Source: Saprospiraceae bacterium
Lineage (GTDB): Bacteria > Bacteroidota > Bacteroidia > Chitinophagales > Saprospiraceae
Length of the DNA stretch: 64,000 nucleotides
Assembly (NCBI GenBank): GCA_016715465.1
Contig: JADKAA010000024.1
Location: 1,178,001-1,242,000, forward strand
Direction of reading: 5' to 3'
Within the stretch, counting starts at the first letter, position 1. The number at the start of each line of letters is the position of its first letter. The notes beneath the pieces were generated by a model. It had not been told where the DNA came from. It did not search any database and saw only the letters and a list, made by a program, of their open reading frames with translations. The position numbers were made by a program, and so were the translations under genes. Below, in pieces: positions 22,791-31,231 of this stretch.

Positions 22791-23664
22791 ATGAAATACT
22801 TTTTTTACATCCTTTTGCTGACCTTGCCATTTGAAGCCTGCATCATTTCTCCACCCGCCATAGATGTGGAGATTCCGGAGCCCGAACAGGAACTTGCTGT
22901 ATCTACCGTAGGTCTGCCTCCCTCAGTGTTTGCCATGTCTTTTACACGCACTTTTACGGCACTCATTGGCGAAGATACTTTTGATCTTGATGAAGACGAC
23001 CTGGCTTCTAGAGTGCTCGTTGATTCAGCTGCCATTTTTATCGACTACAATGGTTATACCGTCGAACTGGAAAAAGTTTTTCCGGGGGTTTATGGCGCCA
23101 TAGATTTGCCATTGATAACCAATACTGTTTACAAGTTAAAGGCTTATGATTATGGCACAGGAAAAGAAATCAATGCTTCCACGACATTACTGCCTAAAGT
23201 TAACTTTTGACGCCGTTAAGTCTTTGCCAATCATTGTAGATGATACGACCACTTTTTATTCTTATGAATACAAATTCAGGGACTTACCGGGAGAGGAAAA
23301 TTACTATCTGGTGACAGCGACCCGGTTGAATTTGGCTAAAGGCGGACTGTCTGAATTGGAAAAATCCCTGCTTAGCATCTTTGGCAACGAATTTCAATTG
23401 TATTCAGACAAAGTAACCGGTGATGGGGTTGAAATTTCATACTATCCGAAGTTTCCAGATACCCAGGTTGGAGACACACTGGCAGTAGCCCTTTCTCACA
23501 TCACCAAAGAACATTTTAACTATTTGTCGGCTTACAAAAAGAACGGCAGTATATTTAACTCACTGCTCTCGGAACCTGTAAGAAAATTCCCGACAAATGT
23601 AAAAAATGGCTTTGGCTTTTTCAGTCTGGTACTGCCAGATGTGCGCAACATCATTCTGGAATGA
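22791..23664 (+). CDS. DUF4249-like lipoprotein (one frameshift)
   Basis: About 290 codons. The first frame (22791-23210) begins MKYFFYILLLTLPFEACIIS, a lipoprotein signal with the lipid-accepting Cys at residue 17. It reads into KEINASTTLLPKVNF and stops, while the second frame continues DAVKSLPIIVDDTTTFYSYE, so the shift is near 23200-23208 (TTTT run). Genes of this type follow TonB receptors in Bacteroidota and are thought to be surface-exposed accessory binding proteins. The assignment rests on position and overall architecture, and the exact family needs a profile search. Confidence 0.65.
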
Positions 23665-23693
23665 TGGGTTTACGCAGTCATATTTAATTGGTT

Positions 23694-25307
23694 TTAATAC
23701 GAGGGATCGTACATGTGTGACTTGATGTGACCTTTTACATCATCGGGCCTGTCTGCTTTGGCGAGTCCGGCATCCCACAAATAGATGGAAACCGCCGTAG
23801 CAATTTTCAGAGAAATCTCACGCAGACTGGTCATGCGCGGATACAGGGTACCGGCCTCAAGATCTTCTTCCGCTACTTGCTCTGCCAATACCTTAGCGGC
23901 AATGAGGAAGACCTTATCTGGCAATATTTTAGCCTGACAGGCGATGGCTCCAAGGCCAAGACCCGGAAATATATAGACATTGTTTCCCTGGCCGGGAACA
24001 ATAGTTTTACCCTGGTAAACTACTTTGTCAAAAGGACTTCCGCTTACAAAAATGGCCCTGCCATCGCTCCATTCATATGCCTGAGTCGCTGTACATTCTG
24101 CATTGGAAGTTGGATTTGACAAAGCAAATATCACAGGTCTTTCGTGATTCGAAGCCATTGCCTCGATTACTTGCCGGGTAAAGGCCCCTCCTGCACCCGA
24201 TGCACCGATGAGGATGTTGGGTTTTATTTCGGTAATGGCATCGAGGAAATTTAAGGGTGCATGGTCATGAGCATAAGGTAGTTTATGAGCCATTAGGATT
24301 TTTCTTCCCTTAGTTACAAGGCCATCCTTGTCCACAATCCACAGCCTTTTCATTGCTTCTTCCCTGGTAAGTCCTTCAAGCTGCAACGCATCCACTATCA
24401 AATCGGCAATGCCCGTAGCAGCAGACCCGCCACCTAGGAACATAATGACGGAATCCCTGAATGGGGTGCCGGAAAGACGACAGGAACTCAAAACACCGGC
24501 AAGGGCAACCGACGCAGTTCCCTGGATGTCATCATTAAAACACAGGACTTTGTCCCTGTATTTTTGCAACAAGGCATAGGCCATCGGGGTCACAAAATCC
24601 TCAAACTGTATCAGCGCTTTTGGCCACTGCTTTTGCACAGCCATTACAAATTCATCAACCATCTCAAAATATGCGTCACCTTCAAGTCTGGGATGAGGGT
24701 ATCCCAAATACAGCAGATCCTCCCGGAACGGCACATTATTGGTTCCCAGATCAAGCACCACCGGTAAACACTGACTAGGCGGAATCCCTGCGCCGGCAGT
24801 GTATAAGGACAGCTTGCCTATGGAAATACCGATACCGTTGACACCTAAGTCGCCAAGACCCAGAATACGACTGCCATCGGTAACTACAATGACACGGATA
24901 TCCTGTTCAGGCCAGTTTCCCAAGAATTCGATTACTTCACCTTTGTCCTCAGGGGTGACATAAAAACCCTTGTCTATGCGATAGATGTGTGAAAACCGAG
25001 TACACACCTCACCTACAGTAGGTGTATAAATGATGGGCAACAACTCTTCCAGGTTATTCATGATCACGTGGTAGTACAATCGCTCATTCCTATCCTGTAA
25101 GGCAGATAAAAAGATGTATTTTTCAATATTACTGCCTTTGGTCCTCAGGTTTTCCATAACCCTGCTTTCCTGAACTTCCTGAGAAATGATGGAAGGTGGT
25201 AACAAACCTCTTAAACCCATTTCCTGCCTTTCCTCCTTGGAAAAAGCTGTCGATTTACTCAATTTTTTGTCCCTTAGTACAGCTACGCCTTTTATTGTCA
25301 TAAGCAT
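23694..25307 (-). CDS. maeA: NAD(P)-dependent malic enzyme
   Basis: An intact 537-residue enzyme converting malate to pyruvate, CO2 and NAD(P)H in the cytoplasm. Motifs in order: LPIIYTPTVGEVC (catalytic Tyr), RVIVVTDGSRILGLGDLG, QFEDF and CFNDDIQGTASVALAG (metal ligands), nucleotide-binding FLGGGSAATGIADL, and ALSNPTSNAECTA. The length and YTPTVGE arrangement fit the medium-length SfcA/MaeA type rather than the long MaeB type with a phosphotransacetylase domain. Preference for NAD or NADP cannot be read here. It converges on the DUF4249 gene and diverges from the Crp/Fnr gene across 460 bp. Confidence 0.93.
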   Translation of the reverse strand: MLMTIKGVAVLRDKKLSKSTAFSKEERQEMGLRGLLPPSIISQEVQESRVMENLRTKGSNIEKYIFLSALQDRNERLYYHVIMNNLEELLPIIYTPTVGEVCTRFSHIYRIDKGFYVTPEDKGEVIEFLGNWPEQDIRVIVVTDGSRILGLGDLGVNGIGISIGKLSLYTAGAGIPPSQCLPVVLDLGTNNVPFREDLLYLGYPHPRLEGDAYFEMVDEFVMAVQKQWPKALIQFEDFVTPMAYALLQKYRDKVLCFNDDIQGTASVALAGVLSSCRLSGTPFRDSVIMFLGGGSAATGIADLIVDALQLEGLTREEAMKRLWIVDKDGLVTKGRKILMAHKLPYAHDHAPLNFLDAITEIKPNILIGASGAGGAFTRQVIEAMASNHERPVIFALSNPTSNAECTATQAYEWSDGRAIFVSGSPFDKVVYQGKTIVPGQGNNVYIFPGLGLGAIACQAKILPDKVFLIAAKVLAEQVAEEDLEAGTLYPRMTSLREISLKIATAVSIYLWDAGLAKADRPDDVKGHIKSHMYDPSY

Positions 25308-25702
25308 TTTATATTTGTTGTTCCCCTCAAGAATAACGCAATTTGTTAATTACAAGTGCGATGATAGGCATTCGGTGTCAATCTTCTCATAAGTAAATTA
25401 CACAAATTAGCATTATGAGGCACCTTTTTGCCTTTGAAATTGAGAAAGGCAAAATTGAACTTTTTTTCGGGTAAATGCATAATTGTTGCTTAAAATGTTT
25501 ATTTAAAATAATAACATCTTTGCAAATTTTATATGGTTAATTAGGCTTAGTAATGCGGCAAATCCATCTTTTATATCGCTAATATATCAATGATGATGGT
25601 CGCATTAAATAGATAACTTCTTTTCATATGCTGACCCTCCTCATGCATTACCAGGACATACGGGTTGACATGATTGTTGTCATATTGAAGGGTGACCCGT
25701 AT
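25308..25702. other. Divergent intergenic region between malic enzyme and Crp/Fnr genes
   Basis: AT-rich, no open frame supported. It should contain the malic enzyme promoter, but no TAnnTTTG was found on the minus strand near its ATG. The Crp/Fnr promoter is listed separately. Confidence 0.5.
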
Positions 25703-25734
25703 TTGATCGGGGACTTAAGTTTCTTTTATATTTG
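25703..25734 (+). promoter_or_regulatory. Promoter of the Crp/Fnr gene (TTG-N21-TATATTTG)
   Basis: TTG at 25703-25705 and TATATTTG at 25727-25734 are 21 nt apart, an exact Bacteroidota promoter pattern, about 40 bp before ATG 25778. Confidence 0.7.
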
Positions 25735-25777
25735 TTGAGGCAATTGCGATATAATAAAGCAAATAAAACAAGTGGTA

Positions 25778-26485
25778 ATGGGTCATCCGGAAAATATTCC
25801 GCTCTGCGCGGATTGTGCTTCCTGCAAGTCAAGAATAAAATCGGTTTTCAGCCAGTTGAATGGCCGGGAACTGGCAAGCCTCAATACCTCAAAATCATGC
25901 CAGACATATAAAAAAGGGGAACACATATTTTTAGGGGGCAACTATCCCAAAGGTCTGTATTGCGTTCAAAGTGGTAAAATCAAAGTCACTCAGGAAGGGG
26001 CTGATGGTAAGGAGCAAATTCTTCACCTCATAGGAAATGGAAACATCATGGGACACCGCGCCATCCTCAGCGAAGACGTTTTTTCTTGTACTGCTACTGC
26101 AATGGAACCCTCCAAGGTCTGTTTCATTCCTAAGCAAACTTTAGATGCATTGATGGAGTCAAATGGACGCCTTACCCTCCGAATAGCCCGACTGCTGGCT
26201 GAAGAACTCAAAGAAGCTGAGCTAAAGATCACCCACACCGCGCAACATCCGGTGAAAGACAGATTGGCCAAAAGCATCCTGCAACTACAAGATCAATACG
26301 GTACTGTAGCCGGCGCCATCAACGTAAACATCCGCCGCGAAGACCTTGCCAGTCTCGCAGGTACTGCCAGGGAAACGGCTACGCGATTCGAAATGCATGA
26401 AAAAAATATCCTCAAAATTGAAGGCCGCAAGATAGCTATTATCGACATGGACAAACTGCAAGCCATGGCAGGAGGTCTATCTTAA
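25778..26485 (+). CDS. Crp/Fnr-family transcriptional regulator with N-terminal Cys motif
   Basis: About 235 residues; ATG 25778 is preferred over the GTG 6 bp upstream. The N-terminus has LCADCASC (three Cys within seven residues), reminiscent of redox/Fe-S sensing Fnr proteins, although the fourth ligand is not obvious; another Cys lies at KSCQTY. A cyclic-nucleotide-binding-like beta-roll follows (KGLYCVQSGKIKVTQEGADG), then a dimerisation helix (LLAEELKEAELKITHTAQHP) and a winged helix (RREDLASLAGTARETATR) with the E-x-x-x-R recognition pattern of Fnr-like proteins. It may respond to oxygen or redox state. Intact and monocistronic. Confidence 0.85.
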   Translation: MGHPENIPLCADCASCKSRIKSVFSQLNGRELASLNTSKSCQTYKKGEHIFLGGNYPKGLYCVQSGKIKVTQEGADGKEQILHLIGNGNIMGHRAILSEDVFSCTATAMEPSKVCFIPKQTLDALMESNGRLTLRIARLLAEELKEAELKITHTAQHPVKDRLAKSILQLQDQYGTVAGAINVNIRREDLASLAGTARETATRFEMHEKNILKIEGRKIAIIDMDKLQAMAGGLS

Positions 26486-26518
26486 AGAATCCAAATTCTA
26501 TTGACTACATGGTCAAAT

Positions 26519-26661
26519 TTTGTCACCATTTTTGCAAGCCGCTTCGCGCCAGGCAAAAATGTCGCCACAATTGCTTTGTTTTTCCATCCCCGCGGCGGGT
26601 CACGCCCCGCCGCTACCCATATCTCGCAGAACAGTGCGATGTCGATTTTGGGCGCAGTCAG
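26519..26661. repeat. Dispersed structured repeat C, copy 1
   Basis: It shares about 140 bp with 55611-55751, including the perfect word tttgtcaccatttttgcaag at the start. It carries two hairpins, gcggcggg/cccgccgc (26592-26613) and tcgca/tgcga (26624-26639). Both hairpins are also formed in the second copy with sequence changes. It lies 33 bp after the Crp/Fnr stop codon. Confidence 0.7.
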
Positions 26662-26666
26662 CATCT

Positions 26667-26745
26667 TCCCTCACTAGTGTTCGGGACTGCTCACCTTCGG
26701 TTCGGAGCTTGGCCAGCTTGCACTACGCTTCAGCAACTTGAACAC
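26667..26745. repeat. Dispersed repeat B, copy 2
   Basis: Contains ctcaccttcggttcggagc and a cactacgcttcagcaac segment homologous to 2599-2679 and 50181-50359. It abuts repeat A at 26748. Confidence 0.65.
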
Positions 26746-26747
26746 CT

Positions 26748-26773
26748 ACCTGGCCAATACCAGTGTGACAGGT
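26748..26773. repeat. Dispersed palindromic repeat A
   Basis: A diverged 26-bp copy, acctggcc...gtgacaggt, directly after repeat B. Confidence 0.6.
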
Positions 26774-26791
26774 CTTGATCACCGATTACCC

Positions 26792-26816
26792 GACTGTCTA
26801 ACTGGCGCATCCAGGT
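26792..26816. repeat. Dispersed palindromic repeat A
   Basis: An inverted-orientation copy containing tgtctaactggcgcatccag. Confidence 0.7.
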
Positions 26817-26843
26817 AGATTCCACGTTTCCCACGATTTCCCG

Positions 26844-26869
26844 ACCTGTCTAACTGGCGTTAGCCAGGT
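26844..26869. repeat. Dispersed palindromic repeat A
   Basis: A canonical inverted-orientation copy, acctgtctaactggcg...agccaggt, at the edge of the minisatellite. Confidence 0.75.
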
Positions 26870-26871
26870 AG

Positions 26872-27430
26872 ATTCCCCGATTTCCCCACGATTCCCACGA
26901 TTTCCACGATTCCCACGATTCCCACGATTTCCACGATTCCCACGATTCCCACGATTCCCACGATTTCCACGATTTCCACGATTTCCACGATTTCCACGAT
27001 TTCCACGATTTCCACGATTTCCACGATTCCGCGATTTCCACGATTTCCACGATTCCCACGATTTCCACGATTTCCCCGATTTCCCCGATTTCCACGATTT
27101 CCACGTTTCCCACGATTTCCACGATTCCCACGATTTCCACGATTTCCCCGATTTCCCCGATTTCCACGATTTCCACGATTTCCACGTTTCCCACGATTCC
27201 CACGATTCACGATTTCCGATTCCCACGATTCCCACGATTTCCACGATTTTACGATTTCCACGATTTCCCGATTCCCGCGTTCGATTTCTTCCAGTTTGAT
27301 TTCAGTTTCCGTTCCCGATTCCCCGATTCCCCGATTTCCCATTCACCGCCGATTCACCACCCCATTCACCAATCCCATTCACCAATCCCTGATTCACCAG
27401 ATCCCCTGATTTCCCGATTCACCATATCAC
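26872..27430. repeat. 9-bp minisatellite (ccacgattt/cccacgatt units)
   Basis: The core 26885-27265 is an almost pure array of about 40 units of ccacgattt or cccacgatt, with occasional ccccgattt units. It then degrades to ccgattccc and ttcaccaatccc words up to 27430. Because the unit is 9 bp, all three minus-strand frames are open and give low-complexity peptides (GNR, EIV or KSW repeats); none has a plausible start context or flanking domain, so none is annotated as a gene. Confidence 0.85.
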
Positions 27431-27480
27431 CCCTTCACTAAACCGTGACGGCCATCACATTTTAATAGAAAGCCACCCAT

Positions 27481-27488
27481 TAATTTTG
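27481..27488 (+). promoter_or_regulatory. Promoter -7 box of the paa operon
   Basis: TAATTTTG matches TAnnTTTG exactly, 18 bp before ATG 27507. It overlaps the upstream in-frame TTG at 27486, which supports ATG 27507 as the start. No TTG at -33. Confidence 0.55.
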
Positions 27489-27506
27489 TTGAATAATTGC
27501 TGCCAT

Positions 27507-28442
27507 ATGAATTCAACCGACCTTGTAACGTCCTTTGAGCGCAAAATCGATGCTGAGGATAAGATCGAACCCAGGGATGCGATGCCGGAGAAATACAGGC
27601 TCCACCTGATCAGGCAAATTTCCCAGCACGCACACTCCGAAGTCATTGGCATGCAGCCCGAAGGAAACTGGCTTAGCAGGGCTCCAAGTCTTCGTGCAAA
27701 ACAAATCCTGCTGGCTAAAATTCAGGATGAAGGCGGACATGGCTTGTACTTATATAGTGCAGCAGAAACCCTGGGCATCTCGAGGGATGAGATGATCCGG
27801 CAATTACACGAAGGTAAAGCCAGGTATTCCAATATTTTCAATTACCCAACCCTTACTTGGGCAGATATTGGGGCAATTGGATGGTTGGTCGATGGCGCAG
27901 CCATTGTCAATCAGGTTGCCCTTCAACGCACTTCCTATGGACCTTATGCCCGGGCAATGTTCAGAATATGCAAAGAAGAAAGTTTTCACCAGCGCCAGGG
28001 TTATGAAATCATGGCTAATATGATGAAAGGTACTGTCGCGCAGCGGGAAATGGCGCAGGATGCCATGAATCGGTGGTGGTGGCCTTCTTTGACGATGTTT
28101 GGTCCCCACGATAGTGACTCACCCCATTCAGGTGATGCTTTTCGGTGGAAGATCAAACGTAAAAGTAATGATGAACTCAGACAAAAATTTATAGATAAAA
28201 CTGTCCAGCAGGCAGAAGTAATCGGACTTACCATTCCCGATGCCCAATTAAAATGGAATGAAGAAAAACAAGGTTATGATCATGGCGAAATCAACTGGGA
28301 AGAATTTAAACGCGTAATCAATGGCGATGGACCATGCAACAGACAACGCATCGAACATCATAAAAAATGCCATGAAGAGGGTCGGTGGGTAAGAGAAGCA
28401 GCAGAAGCGTATCAAAGAAAAATACAATCGATAAACAATTAA
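27507..28442 (+). CDS. paaA: Phenylacetyl-CoA 1,2-epoxidase catalytic subunit PaaA
   Basis: About 311 residues. The di-iron monooxygenase subunit epoxidises the aromatic ring of phenylacetyl-CoA in the cytoplasm. The family sequence is clear throughout: two E-x-x-H iron motifs are visible (QDEGGHGLYLYSAAETLG and CKEESFHQRQGYEIM), with NYPTLTWADIGAIGWLVDGA between and a WWWPSLTMFGPHD segment. First gene of paaABCD; paaB follows after 3 bp. Intact. Confidence 0.95.
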   Translation: MNSTDLVTSFERKIDAEDKIEPRDAMPEKYRLHLIRQISQHAHSEVIGMQPEGNWLSRAPSLRAKQILLAKIQDEGGHGLYLYSAAETLGISRDEMIRQLHEGKARYSNIFNYPTLTWADIGAIGWLVDGAAIVNQVALQRTSYGPYARAMFRICKEESFHQRQGYEIMANMMKGTVAQREMAQDAMNRWWWPSLTMFGPHDSDSPHSGDAFRWKIKRKSNDELRQKFIDKTVQQAEVIGLTIPDAQLKWNEEKQGYDHGEINWEEFKRVINGDGPCNRQRIEHHKKCHEEGRWVREAAEAYQRKIQSINN

Positions 28443-28445
28443 AAT

Positions 28446-28736
28446 ATGGCAACAGACACACAGTTGGATCTTTGGGAAGTATTTATTCAGGGCAAGTCGG
28501 GAGGGCATCACATGCATGCAGGAAGTGTCCATGCTTCAGATAAAGAAATGGCACTCAAGAATGCCCGGGATCTCTATACACGGCGAAGCGAAGGAGGCAG
28601 CATTTGGGTTGTACCCTCATCGGCTATCATTTCATCGGCACCCGATGATGCAGCCATGTTATTTGATCCGGCCAACGATAAAATATACAGACACCCTACT
28701 TTTTATGTGATTCCCGAAGGAGCAAAACAGATTTAA
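28446..28736 (+). CDS. paaB: Phenylacetyl-CoA epoxidase subunit PaaB
   Basis: 96 residues, full length for the family. It begins with LDLWEVFIQGKSGGHHMHAG followed by SVHASDKEMALKNARDLYTR, the conserved PaaB core, and ends YRHPTFYVIPEGAKQI. PaaB bridges the PaaAC core complexes and is needed for activity. It sits 3 bp after paaA and directly abuts paaC. Confidence 0.95.
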   Translation: MATDTQLDLWEVFIQGKSGGHHMHAGSVHASDKEMALKNARDLYTRRSEGGSIWVVPSSAIISSAPDDAAMLFDPANDKIYRHPTFYVIPEGAKQI

Positions 28737-28739
28737 GTG

Positions 28740-29498
28740 ATGGGCAGTAAAGAACAACTTTTTAAGTACCTCCTGCGACTGGGAGACAATGCATTGATCC
28801 AGGGTCACAGGCTCTCTGAATGGTGCAGCAGGGGTCCTATCCTCGAAGAAGACATTGCTTTGAGCAACCTTGCGCTGGACAATATTGGCAGGGCTCAGGC
28901 ATTTCTTCAGTATGCGTCCGAAGTAGAAGGAAATGGCCATACCGCAGATGACCTGGCATATCGCAGAAGCGAACGCCAATACCTCAATTTTCTCATCACA
29001 GAACTGCCTACGGGCAATTTTGCCTATACTATAACCAAACAACTTTTTATTGCGCAATACGATGTCATTCTATTTGAAGCGCTTTGCAAATCTACGGATA
29101 CCACCATTGCAGGCATCGCGGCTAAGGCTATAAAAGAAGCAAGATACCATGCCTCCCACGCCAGCGACTGGTGTTTGCGTCTGGGCATGGGCACTGCACT
29201 GAGTCATGACTTGCTGCAAAACGAGATCAATGATATTTGGATGTTTACAGGGGAGATGTTTGAAATGACTGAGTTGGATAAGGATTTAGTCCAATTTGGT
29301 ATATCACCAGACCTTACCATTTTGCAAAACATATGGCTGGACAAGGTAGGTTCCGTACTAATAAAAAGTGGCATCCAATTGCCAGGGCAGGGTTATCAGC
29401 AGACCGGCAGCCAGCAAGGCATTCATACAGAACACCTGGGTCACATACTTTCCGAAATGCAATATTTGCAACGCGCTTATCCCGATGCCACATGGTAA
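28740..29498 (+). CDS. paaC: Phenylacetyl-CoA epoxidase structural subunit PaaC
   Basis: About 252 residues; ATG 28740 is preferred over the GTG immediately before it, which abuts the paaB stop. It is a ferritin-like fold paralogue of PaaA that lacks the iron site and forms the PaaAC heterodimer. Recognisable phrases are LGDNALIQGHRLSEWCSRGP, LALDNIGRAQAFLQYA and KEARYHASHASDWCLRLG. The 3' end overlaps the paaD start by 7 bp, suggesting translational coupling. Confidence 0.92.
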   Translation: MGSKEQLFKYLLRLGDNALIQGHRLSEWCSRGPILEEDIALSNLALDNIGRAQAFLQYASEVEGNGHTADDLAYRRSERQYLNFLITELPTGNFAYTITKQLFIAQYDVILFEALCKSTDTTIAGIAAKAIKEARYHASHASDWCLRLGMGTALSHDLLQNEINDIWMFTGEMFEMTELDKDLVQFGISPDLTILQNIWLDKVGSVLIKSGIQLPGQGYQQTGSQQGIHTEHLGHILSEMQYLQRAYPDATW

Positions 29499-29986
29499 GT
29501 CAAATCCAATATACCAAGCCACAGGTGCTCCGCATGCTGGTTGATGTAAGAGACCCTGAAATACCTGTCTTATCGATTGAAGAAATAGGTATGCTCCGCG
29601 ATGTGGTCATTGATGAAAATGGTTGTGAGGTCATCATTACCCCAACCTACACGGCATGTCCTGCAATGGCGATGATTGAAAAAGACATAAAACAAACGCT
29701 GGCTGACCAGGGCATTGATGTCGTGAAGGTAACAACTGTGTTTGCTCCGGCATGGTCCACAGACTGGATGAGTGAAGATACCAAAGAAAAGCTCCGGGCT
29801 TATGGCATCGCCGCACCCCTTCACTCAACGTGTGATGCGGCAAAAGATAAGTCATCCATAGTGGAATGTCCTCAGTGTTTTTCAACCAAGACTACCTTAA
29901 TTTCCCAATTTGGCTCTACAGCCTGTAAGGCGCTCTATCGATGTGAAAAATGCCTTGAACCTTTTGATTATTTTAAATGCCATTAA
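29492..29986 (+). CDS. paaD: PaaD, DUF59/MIP18-type maturation factor of the epoxidase
   Basis: 164 residues from ATG 29492, which overlaps the end of paaC. It has an N-terminal MIP18/DUF59 domain (DVRDPEIPVLSIEEIGMLRD, then YTACPAMAMIEKDI) and a C-terminal zinc-ribbon-like set of cysteines (ECPQC, CEKC, FKCH). In known systems PaaD helps assemble the iron centre of the epoxidase complex. The next gene is hmgA 12 bp later, so paaE (the ferredoxin reductase that delivers electrons) is not in its usual place. Confidence 0.92.
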   Translation: MVSQIQYTKPQVLRMLVDVRDPEIPVLSIEEIGMLRDVVIDENGCEVIITPTYTACPAMAMIEKDIKQTLADQGIDVVKVTTVFAPAWSTDWMSEDTKEKLRAYGIAAPLHSTCDAAKDKSSIVECPQCFSTKTTLISQFGSTACKALYRCEKCLEPFDYFKCH

Positions 29987-29998
29987 TAGTTAATTTGT

Positions 29999-31161
29999 AT
30001 GCCCGTATATCATAAGCTTGGACATATTCCCGATAAAGACATGTGGTTTTCAGACAGCCAAATGGTCAGCTATACCAGGAAGAACTGGTCGGTACCCAGG
30101 GCTTTGCCGGTATGTCTTCACTGGCCTATCACCTATATCCGCCTACACGCGTAAAGCAAAAAGATAAAGCTTACAGCGTAAAACCGGAGATTGCTTTTGA
30201 AAATGGACTTGACGCCATGAGTTTCAAAGGCATGGAATTAAAAGCAGAACCGGATTACCTGGCCAGCAGAAAGACCCTTTTTGTCAATGGCGCCATGCAC
30301 ATCGGTTTGGCTGCACCCATGTCATCCACGTCTTACTTTTACAAGAATGCCGATGCTGATGAATTGATCTTTGTCCACCAGGGCAGCGGCAAACTGCTTA
30401 CCATGTTTGGTGAACTTGCCTTTCGTTATGGCGATTACATCGTCATTCCCAGAGGTACCGTTTACAAGATTAGTTTCAATGACCCAAACAATCGATTGCT
30501 TTTTATTGAGTCATTTGAACCCATATTTACGCCCAGAAGATATCGCAACGATTTTGGACAACTTCTGGAGCATTCTCCTTTTTGCGAGCGCGACATCGTG
30601 AGACCCGAAAACCTGCAGACCTTTGATGAGAAAGGTGAGTTCGACATTTTCATCAAGAAAAAAGGCATGATGTTTCCTTATGTCTATGCCAACCACCCGT
30701 TCGATGTGGTAGGCTGGGACGGCTTTCATTATCCCTATATTTTTTCCATTTTCAATTTTGAACCCATCACCGGCAGAATCCATATGCCCCCACCCGTTCA
30801 TCAGACATTTGAAAGTAGAAACTTTGTCATTTGTTCCTTTGTACCTCGCTTATACGACTATCATCCCGAAGCGATACCTGCGCCATATCACCACAGCAAC
30901 ATCGACAGCGACGAATTATTGTACTACGTCGATGGTGACTTTATGAGCAGAAACAACATTGAAAAAGGCCAAATTACCCTCCATCCAGGTGGCATACCGC
31001 ATGGACCGCACCCTGGAGCAATCGAGCGAAGCATAGGCAAAAAAGAAACTGGAGAACTGGCAGTCATGATCGATCCCTTCCAGCCGGTCATGGTCACCAA
31101 AGAAGCACTTAATATAGAAGTTAAAGGGTACTATAAATCCTGGCTGGAAGAAGATAAATAA
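29999..31161 (+). CDS. hmgA: Homogentisate 1,2-dioxygenase (one-base frameshift near the start)
   Basis: Opens the homogentisate ring to maleylacetoacetate in tyrosine and phenylalanine breakdown, using Fe(II). The N-terminus MPVYHKLGHIPDK (29999) is in one frame and VVFRQPNGQLYQEELVG onward in another; adding one A to the aaa run at about 30037-30039 gives IPDKRHVVFRQPNGQ, the expected family sequence and 387 residues. Iron-site region: PAPYHHSNIDSDELLYYVDG and HPGGIPHGPHPGA. It probably belongs to the same transcript as paaABCD. The single-base homopolymer defect is best explained as sequencing error. Confidence 0.92.
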
Positions 31162-31231
31162 TTAGCAGTGTATTCATGGAAAAGCGAATACAGCACATTT
31201 TTATAAATAGTCATGAATTAACCATACCACG

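Noticed and set aside
26482..26664. Minus-strand open frames in repeat C (also 55487-55738) sharing RLAKMVTK
   Set aside because: The similarity follows from the nucleotide repeat; the hairpins and stop positions do not suggest selection on protein.
26798..27342. Three overlapping minus-strand open frames with collagen-like GNR, EIV or KSW repeats
   Set aside because: They come from the 9-bp minisatellite; all frames are open for trivial reasons, and there is no start context, signal peptide or flanking domain.
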